A stretch of 64,000 nucleotides of DNA from Solirubrobacter sp963837485 (lineage in GTDB: Bacteria; Actinomycetota; Thermoleophilia; Solirubrobacterales; Solirubrobacteraceae), in assembly GCA_963837485.1 (NCBI GenBank), contig CAWINP010000004.1:806001-870000 (forward strand), given 5' to 3'. The position numbers were made by a program, and so were the translations under genes. Each line of letters begins with the position of its first letter. Position 1 is the stretch's first letter. A model generated the notes under the pieces. It ran no database searches. It was not told where the DNA came from and worked only from the letters and a program-made list of their open reading frames with translations. Below are positions 25,557-34,338 of the stretch, piece by piece.

Positions 25557-26228
25557 GTGACTCAAACCGGCTCGGACTTGCTCAGCATCGTCGCGTGGAT
25601 CGCGCTCGGAGTAGCGTTTGCGAGCGCCGCGGCGATCCTGTTCGACATCGTCGTCCGCGGGCGCCGCGAGCGGATGGCGGTGATGAACTGGGTCTGGCCG
25701 ATCACCGCGCTCTACTGGGGACCGGTCGCGGCGTGGGCGTTCCGGCGCCGCGACAGGCTCGAGGGACGGCGTTGGTCGATCGCCAAGGGCGTGAGCCACT
25801 GCGGCGCGGGCTGCACGCTGGGAGACATCATCGGCGAGTGGCTCGTCTACCTCACCGGCTGGACGATCGCAGTCTTCGGCACGCACGCCGCCGACACCCT
25901 GATGGCGGCCTTCGTCGCCGACTTCGTGTTCGCCTGGACGCTGGGCATCGCGTTCCAGTACTTCTCGATCGTGCCGATGCGCAACGACCTCGGCCCGCTC
26001 GCCGGCATCTGGGCCGCGATCAAGGCCGACACCCTCTCGATCGTCTCCTTCCAGATCGGCCTGTTCGCCTACATGGCGCTCTACCACCTGGTCCTCTTCG
26101 ACCCGCCGCTCAGCGTCGCCAGCCCCGGCTACTGGTTCATGATGCAGATCGGGATGATCGTCGGCTTCTTCACCGCCTGGCCCGTCAACGCCTGGCTGAT
26201 CCGCAGAGGCCTCAAAGAGGAGATGTGA
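25557..26228 (+). CDS. DUF4396 membrane protein (223 aa)
   Basis: Six hydrophobic segments. MNWVWPITALYWGPVAAWAF, then SHCGAGCTLGDIIGEWLVY, ADFVFAWTLGIAFQYFSIVP and YWFMMQIGMIVGFFTAWPVN are characteristic of DUF4396. The conserved HCGAGC segment suggests metal or redox chemistry, but no function is established. GTG start nine bases after a GGGTAG element, with no ribosome site, consistent with leaderless translation. Confidence 0.78.
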   Translation: MTQTGSDLLSIVAWIALGVAFASAAAILFDIVVRGRRERMAVMNWVWPITALYWGPVAAWAFRRRDRLEGRRWSIAKGVSHCGAGCTLGDIIGEWLVYLTGWTIAVFGTHAADTLMAAFVADFVFAWTLGIAFQYFSIVPMRNDLGPLAGIWAAIKADTLSIVSFQIGLFAYMALYHLVLFDPPLSVASPGYWFMMQIGMIVGFFTAWPVNAWLIRRGLKEEM

Positions 26229-26237
26229 CCGCGCGTC

Positions 26238-26375
26238 TCAGCCGAGCGGCGCGAACACGGCGGTCAGAAGGGCCGAGGCGCCAAGCACCCAGAGGATCTC
26301 GCTCCCCGCCGCGGTGCCCTGCATCAGCTGGCGCTCCGCCGTGGCCAGGTGCGACATCGGGTTGACGTCGGCGAT
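26238..26375 (-). pseudogene. ABC-2 type permease, C-terminal tail only
   Basis: NPMSHLATAERQLMQGTAAG, then SEILWVLGASALLTAVFAPL and stop: the last ~45 residues of a DrrB-like ABC-2 permease. Everything upstream is gone. Directly beyond, on the opposite strand, starts another gene tail, so both genes lost their 5' parts at one junction near 26385. Confidence 0.6.
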
Positions 26376-26399
26376 ACCGCAGACTCATCGTCCAGACGG

Positions 26400-26570
26400 T
26401 CCGGGCCCGATCAGCGCCGCGGGGCGCTCTACGACCGTGCGCCGGCCGAGGCGATCGCCACCCTCGTCGGAGCGGCCGGCGACGGGCTGCTCCTGCACGC
26501 CCTTCTCGATCCGGAGCTCGACGTCGCCGGCGCGATCGCGGCGCTTCGCACGCTGCTGCGCGCGCGCTGA
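26400..26570 (+). pseudogene. TetR-family regulator, C-terminal tail only
   Basis: RGALYDRAPAEAIATLVGAA then GDGLLLHALLDPELDV and IAALRTLLRAR and stop, resembling the C-terminal ligand domain end of TetR regulators. The DNA-binding part is missing. Head-to-head with the ABC-2 permease tail, a pair often found as drug exporter and repressor. Confidence 0.5.
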
Positions 26571-26572
26571 GC

Positions 26573-28387
26573 TCAGCCGCCGGCGTCGGCGATCGCGTAG
26601 GCCGCGTTCACCAGCGCGAGGTGGCTGAGCGCCTGCGGGAGGTTGCCGAGGAAATCGCCCGACGCAGGGTCGATCTCCTCCGAATAGAGCCCGACGTCGT
26701 TGGCGAGATCGACCATCTCGTCCATCAACTTGGATGCCTCCGCCACGCGACCGAGGCGAGCCAGCGCGTCCGCGAGCCAGAATGAGCACGCAACGAAGGC
26801 GCCCTCCTCACGCTGCATGCCGCTGTAGCGATACAGGAGCGGGCCGCCCGCACCCAGCCGCCGGCGCACGGCGTCGATCGTCGCTTCGAAGCGACCGGGT
26901 CGCCCGCGCAGCAGCGCGCCGCGCCCGGCAAGCAGCACGGCCGCGTCGAGCTCGTCCGATCCCGCCTCGCGCGCGTACGCACTCTCCGCGCTCGACCAGC
27001 AGCGATCGGCCACGAAGGCCGCGACCGCATCGGCCTCCGTGCGCCACGTCGCGGCCGTCTTGCTGGGCAGCGCGCCGCGCGAGGCGAGGTCAGCCGCGCG
27101 GTCGAGCGCGATCCAGCAGGCGAGCTTGCTCTGCGTGTACTGGGACAGGTCCGGCAGCTCCCAGATGCTGGCGTCGGGGCGGCGCCAGATGCGAGCCAGG
27201 AAGTCGGCCGCCTCCGCGAGCGCGCGCTGCTCGCCCGGAGCCAGCGCGTTGCCGTCGGCGACGTAGTGATGCGCCATATCGAACACGTCCCCGTAGTTGC
27301 CGAGCTGCAGCTGATCCTGGGCGCCGTTGCCGAGCAGGACAGGCCGCGAGCCGCGGTAGCCCGCGAGTGCGAGGGAACGGTCCGGCAGCCGCGGCTCGCC
27401 GTCGAGCTGATACATCGGGCGCAAGCGAGGGAGCGTGCGCGAGATCGTACGCAGCATCCATCCGAGCGAGAGGTGCACCTGGTCGCCATAGCCGAGCCTG
27501 AGCATCGCTTCCAGCGTGAGGTTGGCGTCGCGCAGCCAGGCGTAGCGGTAGTCGTAGTTGCGGCCGCCGCCGATCCGCTCAGGCAGCCCCATCGTGGCCG
27601 CCGCGGCAATCGCTCCGCTCTCGTCGTCGACGAGCAGATCCAACGCCAGCGCGCTGCGCCGCACCGCCTCGTTCCACGGGCCGTCATAGCCGCAGTCGGC
27701 CATCCATCGCCGCCATCGCTCCGCCGTGTCATCGAGCCTGCGCAGCAGCGGATCGCGACGGCCAAGCGTCACCGGCTCGCGCTCGAAGGCACTCAGCGCC
27801 AACACGGCCGTCTCACCCTCGACGGCGTCGAACTTCGCGCGGATGGCATCGTCGCCGAGCCGCGGATCGCCCGCGTCGAAGCATTCGACGGCCAGGACCT
27901 GATCGCGGTACACGAACGCGGGCGTGCCCGCGATCCGCGACGGACGCGCTCGCGCGGCGGCATAGTCGAAGCGCGGCTCCACCGCCCACCGCATCGGTAC
28001 CTTGCCCGCAAGGCCATCGACGCGCCGGATCACCTGGTTCCAGAGCAGCGAACGCGCCAGAGGACGGCTCATGCAGTCAGTCACGCGCACGGCGCCGCTG
28101 TCGGTGATGAACGTCGTCTCCAGCACGTTGGTGTCGGGCAGATAGCAACGCTGCGCCCGGAACGGGATCGCCGGCGCCAGCGCAAAGCGTCCGCCTCGCT
28201 CGGCGTCGAGCAGGGCGCCGAACGCCGACGGGCTTCCGAGCGTCGGCAGCGACAACCAGTCGATCGAGCCGTCGAGTGCCACGAGTGCCGCCGTCCGCTT
28301 GTTGCCGATCACCGCGTAGTCGCGCAGCGGCGCGAAGCCGCCGGCTCTGGACGGGGTGCGCGGGTCGGAGGCAATCTCGATCGTCAC
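26573..28387 (-). CDS. GH15-family glycosidase (trehalase/glucoamylase type, 604 aa)
   Basis: N-terminal beta-sandwich beginning FAPLRDYAVIGNKRTAALVA and GSIDWLSLPTLGSPSAFGAL, then an (alpha/alpha)6 barrel. Active-site features: GGGRNYDYRYAWLRDANLTL carrying the catalytic acid region and GLYSEEIDPASGDFLGNLPQ carrying the second Glu, followed by SHLALVNAAYAI. Length fits the ~600-residue trehalase-like GH15 group common in actinobacteria. Substrate could be trehalose or maltooligosaccharides. Divergent from the SDR gene. Confidence 0.87.
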   Translation of the reverse strand: MTIEIASDPRTPSRAGGFAPLRDYAVIGNKRTAALVALDGSIDWLSLPTLGSPSAFGALLDAERGGRFALAPAIPFRAQRCYLPDTNVLETTFITDSGAVRVTDCMSRPLARSLLWNQVIRRVDGLAGKVPMRWAVEPRFDYAAARARPSRIAGTPAFVYRDQVLAVECFDAGDPRLGDDAIRAKFDAVEGETAVLALSAFEREPVTLGRRDPLLRRLDDTAERWRRWMADCGYDGPWNEAVRRSALALDLLVDDESGAIAAAATMGLPERIGGGRNYDYRYAWLRDANLTLEAMLRLGYGDQVHLSLGWMLRTISRTLPRLRPMYQLDGEPRLPDRSLALAGYRGSRPVLLGNGAQDQLQLGNYGDVFDMAHHYVADGNALAPGEQRALAEAADFLARIWRRPDASIWELPDLSQYTQSKLACWIALDRAADLASRGALPSKTAATWRTEADAVAAFVADRCWSSAESAYAREAGSDELDAAVLLAGRGALLRGRPGRFEATIDAVRRRLGAGGPLLYRYSGMQREEGAFVACSFWLADALARLGRVAEASKLMDEMVDLANDVGLYSEEIDPASGDFLGNLPQALSHLALVNAAYAIADAGG

Positions 28388-28438
28388 GATCCCACCTCAT
28401 ACCCTCGCCGGCCCGCGCGCGCTCACCGCCGGTACTCC

Positions 28439-28479
28439 GGCGAACCATCCGCTTCGATGAGCCCCTGCCGCCGGGTAGG
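28439..28479 (+). promoter_or_regulatory. GGCGAACC-N26-GGGTAGG promoter-like element
   Basis: GGCGAACC 28439-28446 and GGGTAGG 28473-28479, 26 bases apart; the SDR ATG follows with eight bases between, which would place transcription start at or next to the start codon. Confidence 0.5.
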
Positions 28480-28487
28480 CGACCCAT

Positions 28488-29468
28488 ATGAGCCAGGTCG
28501 TAGTGATCACCGGGGCCTCCAGCGGAATCGGGCGGGCAACGGTCCGCCGCTTCGCGGCGCCGGACATACGGTTGGCGCTGATCGCGCGCGACCGCGAGGG
28601 ACTCCATTACGCCGAACGCGAGGCCCGTTCCGCCGGTGCCGACGCGATGGTATTGCCCGCCGACGTAAGTGACCCCGCCGCGGTGGACGCGGCCGCGGCG
28701 GCGACGGAGGAGGCGCTCGGACCGATCGACGTGTGGATCAACGTCGCCATGACCACGGTGTTCGCGTTCTTCGGCGACATCGAGCCGGACGAGTTCCGCC
28801 GCGCGACCGACGTGACCTACCACGGGAGCGTTTGGGGAATGCGCGCGGCGCTGCGGCGGATGGCGCCCCGCGACCGCGGCACGATCGTGCAGGTCGGTTC
28901 CGCGATGGCCTACCGCGGCATCCCGCTGCAGGCGCCCTACTGCGGCGCCAAGCACGCGGTCCAGGGGGTGTTCGAATCGCTGCGCACCGAGCTGCGCCAC
29001 ACCGGCTCGCACGTCCATCTCACCACCGTGCACCTTCCCGGCGTCAATACGCCGCAGTTCGAGCACTGCCGCAACAAGTTCGAGAAGCGCTCGCAGCCGG
29101 TGCCGCCGGTCTACCAGCCAGAGGTGGCGGCGGACGCCATCCATTGGGCGGCCCATCACCGGCGGCGAGAGATCTTCGTGGGCGTCCCGACCGTGTACAC
29201 GGTGTGGGGCAACCGGCTCGCGCCGTGGCTCGCCGAGCGCTATCTCGCGCGGACGGCGGTCTCCTCGCAGCTCAGCGAGGTGCGTCACTCGCCGGCGGCG
29301 CCCGGCAACCTCTTCGAGCCGCCCGACGGCGACGCCGGCGCCCACGGCCCTTATGACGACCGCGCGCACGGCCGCAGCGTCCAGTGGTGGGCCTCGCGCC
29401 ATCGCCGGGGCCTACTCGGGGTGATGGCCGGCGCCGCGGCGGCTGGGGTCATCGCCGCCGCCCGCTGA
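28488..29468 (+). CDS. short-chain dehydrogenase/reductase (326 aa)
   Basis: Classical SDR: cofactor motif TGASSGIGRAT near residues 8-18, active-site serine in IVQVGSAMAYRG and YCGAK with the catalytic Tyr and Lys. The NAG-type motif is replaced by INVAMTTVFAFFG. The C-terminal extension (about residues 240-326) ends in a hydrophobic helix (GLLGVMAGAAAAGVIAAA), suggesting membrane attachment. Substrate unknown. Confidence 0.86.
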   Translation: MSQVVVITGASSGIGRATVRRFAAPDIRLALIARDREGLHYAEREARSAGADAMVLPADVSDPAAVDAAAAATEEALGPIDVWINVAMTTVFAFFGDIEPDEFRRATDVTYHGSVWGMRAALRRMAPRDRGTIVQVGSAMAYRGIPLQAPYCGAKHAVQGVFESLRTELRHTGSHVHLTTVHLPGVNTPQFEHCRNKFEKRSQPVPPVYQPEVAADAIHWAAHHRRREIFVGVPTVYTVWGNRLAPWLAERYLARTAVSSQLSEVRHSPAAPGNLFEPPDGDAGAHGPYDDRAHGRSVQWWASRHRRGLLGVMAGAAAAGVIAAAR

Positions 29469-29469
29469 G

Positions 29470-30201
29470 GCTGACGCCGTCGCCGCGGCCCTGGCGCTGA
29501 TCGTGCCGCCGTTCGTCGCGCGCGTGAGCGCGCTGACCGACAACCTCGAGGAGGGGATCCGCCACGTCGCGTACACCGTCGCCCACGAGGTCGCCGGCGT
29601 CTCTCGCACCCGTACCGACTCGGCGGTCGACTCGCTCCTGCGGTCGCTGCGTGCCCACCGTGGGCGCGTCGCAGGCGAGCTGCTCAGCGGGGCTACGATC
29701 CTGGCGACGGCGCTCGGCACCTATATCCGCGGGATCTGCTTCGTCGCCACGTTCGACGCCATCTTCATCGGCATCGCGCTGCTGGTCGTGGGCGTACCGC
29801 TCGCGCTGCCGCTGATCGTGCTCACCTGGCTGGCGGCGTTCTTTCCGATCGTCGGCGCGCTCATCGCGGGCGTCGCCGCCGTGCTCGTCGCGCTCGTCGC
29901 CGACGGCCTCGGCGCGGCGATCATCATCGCCGCCGCGGTGATCGCCGTACAGCAGGTCGAGGGCAACCTCCTCTACCCCATGGTCGTCGGACCGCGGATG
30001 AACCTCCACCCGGCGGTGGTACTGGTGTCGGTGACGCTCGGCGGCGCCGTGGCCGGCATCCCCGGAGCGTTCCTCGCGGTGCCGATCGCCATCGTCGGCG
30101 CCACCGCACTCGAGCAGCGAACGTCAGCCGGCGAACCGGGGGACGGTCGTTTAAGTCGATCTTCATCTGCGAGGAAAGGAGCGTGTCCGGCAACTCGATG
30201 A
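29470..30201 (+). pseudogene. AI-2E/PerM family transporter, N-terminally truncated
   Basis: The core of the family is present: YIRGICFVATFDAIFIGIAL, PLIVLTWLAAFFPIVGALIA, VQQVEGNLLYPMVVGPRMNL and GAVAGIPGAFLAVPIAIVG. The first three membrane helices are missing: homology starts at ALIVPPFVARVSALTDNL directly after the SDR stop. The C-terminus ends in unrelated arginine-serine-rich sequence. It probably does not form a full transporter, although GTG 29503 could start a shortened product. Confidence 0.6.
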
Positions 30202-30212
30202 AAGGAGTCCCG

Positions 30213-30704
30213 ATGCTCGACGCCGCCGATCCCTCCCTCACCCGCGCCGGCTGGAAGCCCGACCCCCTCCCCTCGCGCGTATTCGTCCGCTGTTATCGCA
30301 GCTATCAGGACGCGAAGCGCGCGTACGACCAGCTCCGCGTCGTCGCGCGGATCCCGGACAAGCAGATGACGGTCGTCGCGCGCGGGCTGCGCTGGCGCGA
30401 GCCTCTGAAGGCCGGTACCGCGATGCGGGTCGGTGCGCTCGCCGGCGCGATCGTCGCCGGCGTCGCCGGGCTGATCCTTTGGAGTCTCGGGTTCACCGAC
30501 GCCGGAACCTCCTGGTCGGATCAGACGATCATCGCGGCGCTGGCGGGCGCGCTCGTCGGCGGAGCCGCCGGGCTGGTCTGGCCCGCCGCCACACGGCGCA
30601 GCCTCGAGGTCCCCGAGACCGGGCACGTCGACCCGGTTCAGTACGACATCCTCGTCGAGGAGGAGTACGTGCCGAGCGCGCAAGAGGTACTCGCGGACGA
30701 CTGA
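30213..30704 (+). CDS. general-stress-type membrane protein (163 aa)
   Basis: N-terminal domain VFVRCYRSYQDAKRAYDQL and IPDKQMTVVARGL resembles the general stress protein 17M-like fold; two hydrophobic segments follow (VGALAGAIVAGVAGLILW; IAALAGALVGGAAGLVW), then a C-terminal strand YDILVEEEYV. ATG 30213 is chosen because AAAGGAG precedes it by five bases. An upstream in-frame ATG at 30198 is possible. Confidence 0.6.
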   Translation: MLDAADPSLTRAGWKPDPLPSRVFVRCYRSYQDAKRAYDQLRVVARIPDKQMTVVARGLRWREPLKAGTAMRVGALAGAIVAGVAGLILWSLGFTDAGTSWSDQTIIAALAGALVGGAAGLVWPAATRRSLEVPETGHVDPVQYDILVEEEYVPSAQEVLADD

Positions 30705-30713
30705 CAGCGCCCG

Positions 30714-30720
30714 GGGTAGG
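30714..30720 (+). promoter_or_regulatory. GGGTAGG box before the flippase-like gene
   Basis: GGGTAGG with nine bases to the ATG at 30730, as in the leaderless-type promoters, but without a clear GGNNNACC element upstream. AGGAGGGGCGGC also provides a ribosome site here, so the box may be accidental. Confidence 0.3.
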
Positions 30721-30729
30721 AGGGGCGGC

Positions 30730-31665
30730 ATGGACATCCCCGGGGAATGGGCAGACGGGATCTGGAGTGCGCTTGGCGACGTGCGACTCGCGCCCTTCGC
30801 CCTGGGGTTGGCCGTTCACGCCGGAGCGGACGCCGTCCGCAACGGCGCTTGGCTGGCGATCCTGCGCCATGCCCACCGCGGCCGGCACCGGCTGCGGCTC
30901 CGTGACGTCCAGGCGGCCGCGTTCGCGGGCGGCGCTGTCAACGCCGTCGTCCCGGCGCGCGGCGGGGACCTGGTCAAGCTCGCGCTCGTTCGCAGCAGGA
31001 TGGAGTCGCCGCACCCCGCGACGCTCGCTGGAACGCTCGTCGCGGACGGGCTGTGCGAGGCACTTGCCGGCGCGGTGCTGCTTGCCTGGGCGCTCGGCCG
31101 CGGATGCGTGCCGATAGGGCCGATCGGCGGTCTCCGCACGGTCGTGGTGATCGCCGCGGTCGCCGCAGTGGCGGTGCCGGTCGGATGGCGGCTTGCCCCG
31201 TGGCGAGGACAGCTCGCCGCGGGAATGTCCGCGCTCGCCTGCCCGCGGCTGCTGGTGGGGCGCGTGCTCGCCTGGCAGCTGGCATCGCGCGCGATCCGGG
31301 TAGGTGCCGTGGCGCTCTGCCTGGCGGCGTGCGGCATGCCGGCGACCGCCGAGTGCGCGCTGCTGGCGATGGCGCTCGAGGGCGCGACCCGGGTGCGGCT
31401 CGCGCCGGCCACGGGCGCGCTGCGCGCCGCGGCCCTCGTCGCCGCGTTCGCATCGGCGGGGAGCCCCGTGGCCCCGGCGACCGTGTTCGCCTACGTCGTC
31501 GCCGTGCAAGCCGGGCGGACGGTCGCGGCGCTCGCGATCGGCCTCGTCGTAGCCGCCGCGACGCTGCGGGTGCGCGATCCGAGGCGAGCGGTCGCCGCGC
31601 TTGGGCAGCTGGCCAAGAGCCGTGGCGCGGCGGTCGGCCGGCCCGCCCTCGAGCAGTCGCGCTAG
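30730..31665 (+). CDS. LPG-synthase-TM/UPF0104-type membrane protein (311 aa)
   Basis: Seven or eight hydrophobic segments. The family hallmark AAFAGGAVNAVVPARGGDLV with a following Lys matches the conserved cytoplasmic motif of the lysylphosphatidylglycerol synthase transmembrane (flippase-like) family. No aminoacyl-transferase domain is fused, so a lipid or glycan transport role is more likely. Its stop overlaps the convergent gene by four bases. Confidence 0.7.
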   Translation: MDIPGEWADGIWSALGDVRLAPFALGLAVHAGADAVRNGAWLAILRHAHRGRHRLRLRDVQAAAFAGGAVNAVVPARGGDLVKLALVRSRMESPHPATLAGTLVADGLCEALAGAVLLAWALGRGCVPIGPIGGLRTVVVIAAVAAVAVPVGWRLAPWRGQLAAGMSALACPRLLVGRVLAWQLASRAIRVGAVALCLAACGMPATAECALLAMALEGATRVRLAPATGALRAAALVAAFASAGSPVAPATVFAYVVAVQAGRTVAALAIGLVVAAATLRVRDPRRAVAALGQLAKSRGAAVGRPALEQSR

Positions 31666-32141
31666 AGATATCCGGCGAGCACCCCGACGATAATCACGCC
31701 CGAGGCGACGACGGCCGCGACGACCACGAGGGTGGGAATCAGGCGCGTGCGGCTTGCCGCGGCGTCGCCCTCGAACGCGCGCTCTTCCCGCTTGCCGTCT
31801 CGAGCGACTTCGATCTCGAGCAGCGACCAGCCGACTGCGGCGCCGAGCAGCAACAAGGCGCCAATCCAAGCGACTCCGCCGAAGTTCGCCGCCGCGACGA
31901 TGCCGACAGCGAGCGACCCGGCGACCACGAGGATCGGCAGCGCAAGCGGCGCGACCCCGGTCTCGCTGGGCGCGGACGGCGCGCGGGACGACGTGAGCGC
32001 CGTGCGCGGCTCCGGGACGCCGACATACTGCTCACCGACCGCGTCGCCCAGTTCGGGGCTGAGCCGCTCGTTCGCGTCACGGCTGAGCTCGCGGTCATCG
32101 ACATGTGCGTCGCGTTCGATCGTGCGGCGATGTTCAGTCAT
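31662..32141 (-). CDS. membrane protein of unknown function (159 aa)
   Basis: A charged ~60-residue N-terminus (MTEHRRTIERDAHVDDRELS) and three hydrophobic segments (LALPILVVAGSLAVGIVAA; VAWIGALLLLGAAVGWSLL; LIPTLVVVAAVVASGVIIVG). The ATG overlaps the upstream gene stop (ATGA), so they are co-translated. No family recognised. Confidence 0.6.
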   Translation of the reverse strand: MTEHRRTIERDAHVDDRELSRDANERLSPELGDAVGEQYVGVPEPRTALTSSRAPSAPSETGVAPLALPILVVAGSLAVGIVAAANFGGVAWIGALLLLGAAVGWSLLEIEVARDGKREERAFEGDAAASRTRLIPTLVVVAAVVASGVIIVGVLAGYL

Positions 32142-32476
32142 GCCACCCGGGCGACGGGAGGATGCTCGACTGGCAGCGGCTGCTGCGGCAGACCGATCAC
32201 CAGCAGCCGGTCGAGCAGCTCGAGCGCCGACGCGTGCGCATCGGCGCCATCCAACGAGATCGAGCGAGCGGCCCAGGTGGCCGCCAGCTCGCGCTCTGAC
32301 TGGAAACGCCCACCACGTCCGCGGGCGACGCGGCGCAACCGCCAGAAGCGACGCGGCAGCCGCTGCCGCTGGCGCTCCGCCACCCAGGCGACGCAGAGCG
32401 CCGCGCGCTTGCCGGCGGCGTGAGAGGCGTGGCGGCCTCGATCAAGGTGGATGGTCCGGTACGGGAGCTCTGGCAC
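32138..32476 (-). CDS. hypothetical protein (112 aa)
   Basis: GTG 32476 gives VPELPYRTIHLDRGRHASHA; the protein is rich in arginine and Trp/Ala, with WVAERQRQRLPRRFWRLRR, and ends in VIGLPQQPLPVEHPPVARV. It has ATGA coupling to the downstream membrane protein. No recognised domain; the start is uncertain because the frame is open further upstream. Confidence 0.45.
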   Translation of the reverse strand: MPELPYRTIHLDRGRHASHAAGKRAALCVAWVAERQRQRLPRRFWRLRRVARGRGGRFQSERELAATWAARSISLDGADAHASALELLDRLLVIGLPQQPLPVEHPPVARVA

Positions 32477-32511
32477 GTCACGCTCTTTTGTGTCGTTCGG
32501 TGGTGCAAGTG

Positions 32512-33903
32512 CTAGGCGGCGAGGTCGGCGGGCTCGCGACTCGCCTCCGTCAACAGCCACGTCCGGTCGGCTCGGCGGGCGACGACACCCTCGGCGGTGA
32601 GACGCCGCAACGACGACGTCACCGTCGGTCGATGGGCTCCGACGAGGCGGGCCACCATCTCATGAGTCAGCGCCAGAGGTATCGCCACGCCGCGAGAATC
32701 CGGGCGTCCCCAGCGCGCGGCGAGCGTCTCGAACAAGCCCAGCAGCCGCTCGTCGATGCGGCGCACGTCGGACATCGCGAGCTGCTGTGCGAGCGCATGT
32801 GAGCGACGGGTGGCGCGCCCGAGCAGCTCGGTGATCACGCTCGGCCACGTGCACAACGCGCGTGCCGCACCCGCATCCAGCAGCGCAAGCTCGGTAAGCG
32901 CGAGCGCCTCCCACGACGCCTCCGGGGATTCCCAGGGACGGATCAGATCGCCCGGGCCAACGAGCTCCGATCGATGGTCGACTGTCCGCAGGAGCGCACC
33001 CGAACAGATCAAAGCGCCGAGATGGCCATGCGGATTCGCGGACGCGAGCCCGGCCTTCCAGGGGCCCGGCGCCACCCGGATGCGGCGCGCCACGGCGTGC
33101 TGGGACGCGTCCCCGAGCTCGTCGGGTTGCAGACCGGCGAACAACCGCGGGTCGACGTCGGTCAGCCGCACGACGCGTGGTCGCGCCGGCGCGAGGCGCG
33201 CAGCGTCGTCCGAGCGGTCGATCGCCTCTCGCATCGTGCGAAGCGCACCGCGCACCAACCGCCCCACCTGTGGCGCGGAGAGCCCGAGGTGCTCAGCGAT
33301 CTCCGGCATCGTGAGCTCGTACTCTGCCCGCAGCGTGATCGCCACCCGCGCGCGAGTGGGCAGCTCTTCGAGCGCTCGGCCGATGAGCTCGCGCTGCTCG
33401 GCATCCTCGTAGCCGCGGTCGGCCTCGCCGATACCGTCGATCAATTCTGTGAGCGTGCCGTCGGAGCCTTGGGCAGGGACGTTGAGCGAGGCAGGCGCCA
33501 GGCAAGCTGCGGCCATCCGCGCGTCGAGGACGTCCTCCTCGGTGCAGTTGAGCGCCGAGGCGGCCTCCGCCGTCGTCGGCGCTCGGCCGTGGCGAGCCAC
33601 GTACGCGTCCTCGAGGCGGCGCGCCGCCTGCACGCGCTCCTGGATCGGCCGCGGCACGTGCAGCGCCCAGCGCGTGTCTCGACAATGGCGGCGGAGCTCG
33701 CCCAGGATGGTGGGCATCGCGAACGTCGAGAACGCGGTGCCGCGCGAGGGATCGAACCGTCGTGCCGCCTTGACGAGGCCGAGGCAGGCGACCTGCTCGA
33801 GATCCTCGCGCTGATCCGGCGTTCGCACATACCGCTGAGCGAGCTTGAGTGCGAGCGGGCGGTAGCGAAGGACCAGCGCTTCTACGCCTGGGTCGGGGGC
33901 CAT
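32512..33903 (-). CDS. sigma factor (SigB/F type) fused to a Crp-type regulator (463 aa)
   Basis: One uninterrupted frame carries two modules. Residues 1-230 are a sigma-70 factor: region 2 with DLEQVACLGLVKAARRFDP and GTAFSTFAMPTILGELRRHC, region 3 at about 85-140, and region 4 with ALEELPTRARVAITLRAEYE and the helix-turn-helix IAEHLGLSAPQVGRLVRGA. A 15-residue linker leads to residues 247-455, homologous throughout to the stand-alone Crp-type protein at 40150-40935: VRLTDVDPRLFAGL, VGPGDLIRPW, CTWPSVITELLGR and the winged helix LTHEMVARLVGAHRPTVTSS. ATG 33903 starts exactly at the sigma domain. Such a fusion could couple promoter recognition to an effector signal. A palindrome shared with the other Crp gene lies 36 bp upstream. 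Confidence 0.82.
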   Translation of the reverse strand: MAPDPGVEALVLRYRPLALKLAQRYVRTPDQREDLEQVACLGLVKAARRFDPSRGTAFSTFAMPTILGELRRHCRDTRWALHVPRPIQERVQAARRLEDAYVARHGRAPTTAEAASALNCTEEDVLDARMAAACLAPASLNVPAQGSDGTLTELIDGIGEADRGYEDAEQRELIGRALEELPTRARVAITLRAEYELTMPEIAEHLGLSAPQVGRLVRGALRTMREAIDRSDDAARLAPARPRVVRLTDVDPRLFAGLQPDELGDASQHAVARRIRVAPGPWKAGLASANPHGHLGALICSGALLRTVDHRSELVGPGDLIRPWESPEASWEALALTELALLDAGAARALCTWPSVITELLGRATRRSHALAQQLAMSDVRRIDERLLGLFETLAARWGRPDSRGVAIPLALTHEMVARLVGAHRPTVTSSLRRLTAEGVVARRADRTWLLTEASREPADLAA

Positions 33904-33938
33904 GACTTTCAGTGTCGGCCACCCGCTGCGTGCTGACG

Positions 33939-33956
33939 ATGGCGGACATCCACCAT
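33939..33956. promoter_or_regulatory. Crp-type palindrome upstream of the sigma-Crp gene
   Basis: ATGGCGGACATCCACCAT, 36 bp from the ATG at 33903. One arm differs by one base from the sites at 40098 and 43309. Its half-site-N6-half-site layout matches CRP/FNR operators. Confidence 0.55.
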
Positions 33957-34117
33957 CCGCGACGCCACCGGCCACCAAGGCCCGTGCGGCTTCGCTGTCA
34001 GGCGCGCTCGCCGCCGATCCAGCGATCGCGTCCGCGGCGCGCCCGTTCGACTTCGCCACCTCGACCCGTGTGACGACTGCCGCGGCCACCTTCGGGCGAG
34101 GTCTATCGTCGGGCGAC

Positions 34118-34338
34118 GTGCGCGTGCCTGAGCTGACGATCGAAATCGAGGAACGCGGCGGCGACGTCGTGCTCTCGGTGGCCGGCGAGGTCGACCTCGT
34201 GACGTCGACGCAGCTCAAGCGCGCGCTCGCGCCGCCGGCGCCGGGAACCGGCTCGTGGTGTCGAGCACGTCGCCATCCCTCGCGCGGCTGTTCGAGATCA
34301 CCGGGATCGGCCGGGTGTTGAGCGACGACAGGCGCTAG
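34118..34338 (+). pseudogene. STAS anti-sigma-factor antagonist, internal deletion
   Basis: VPELTIEIEERGGDVVLSVA and GEVDLVTSTQLKRAL form the first half of a STAS domain; after a jump the end appears in another frame: NRLVVSSTSPSLARLFEITG and IGRVLSDDRR. The missing ~35 residues include the strand and loop with the phosphorylatable serine (DSSG-type motif). It lies divergent from the sigma-Crp gene, so a partner of a sigma regulatory switch appears to have been lost. Confidence 0.65.

Noticed and set aside
14846..26570. Genomic island or prophage as cause of the broken-gene region
   Set aside because: No integrase, transposase, attachment repeats or tRNA border, and base composition looks like the rest of the window.
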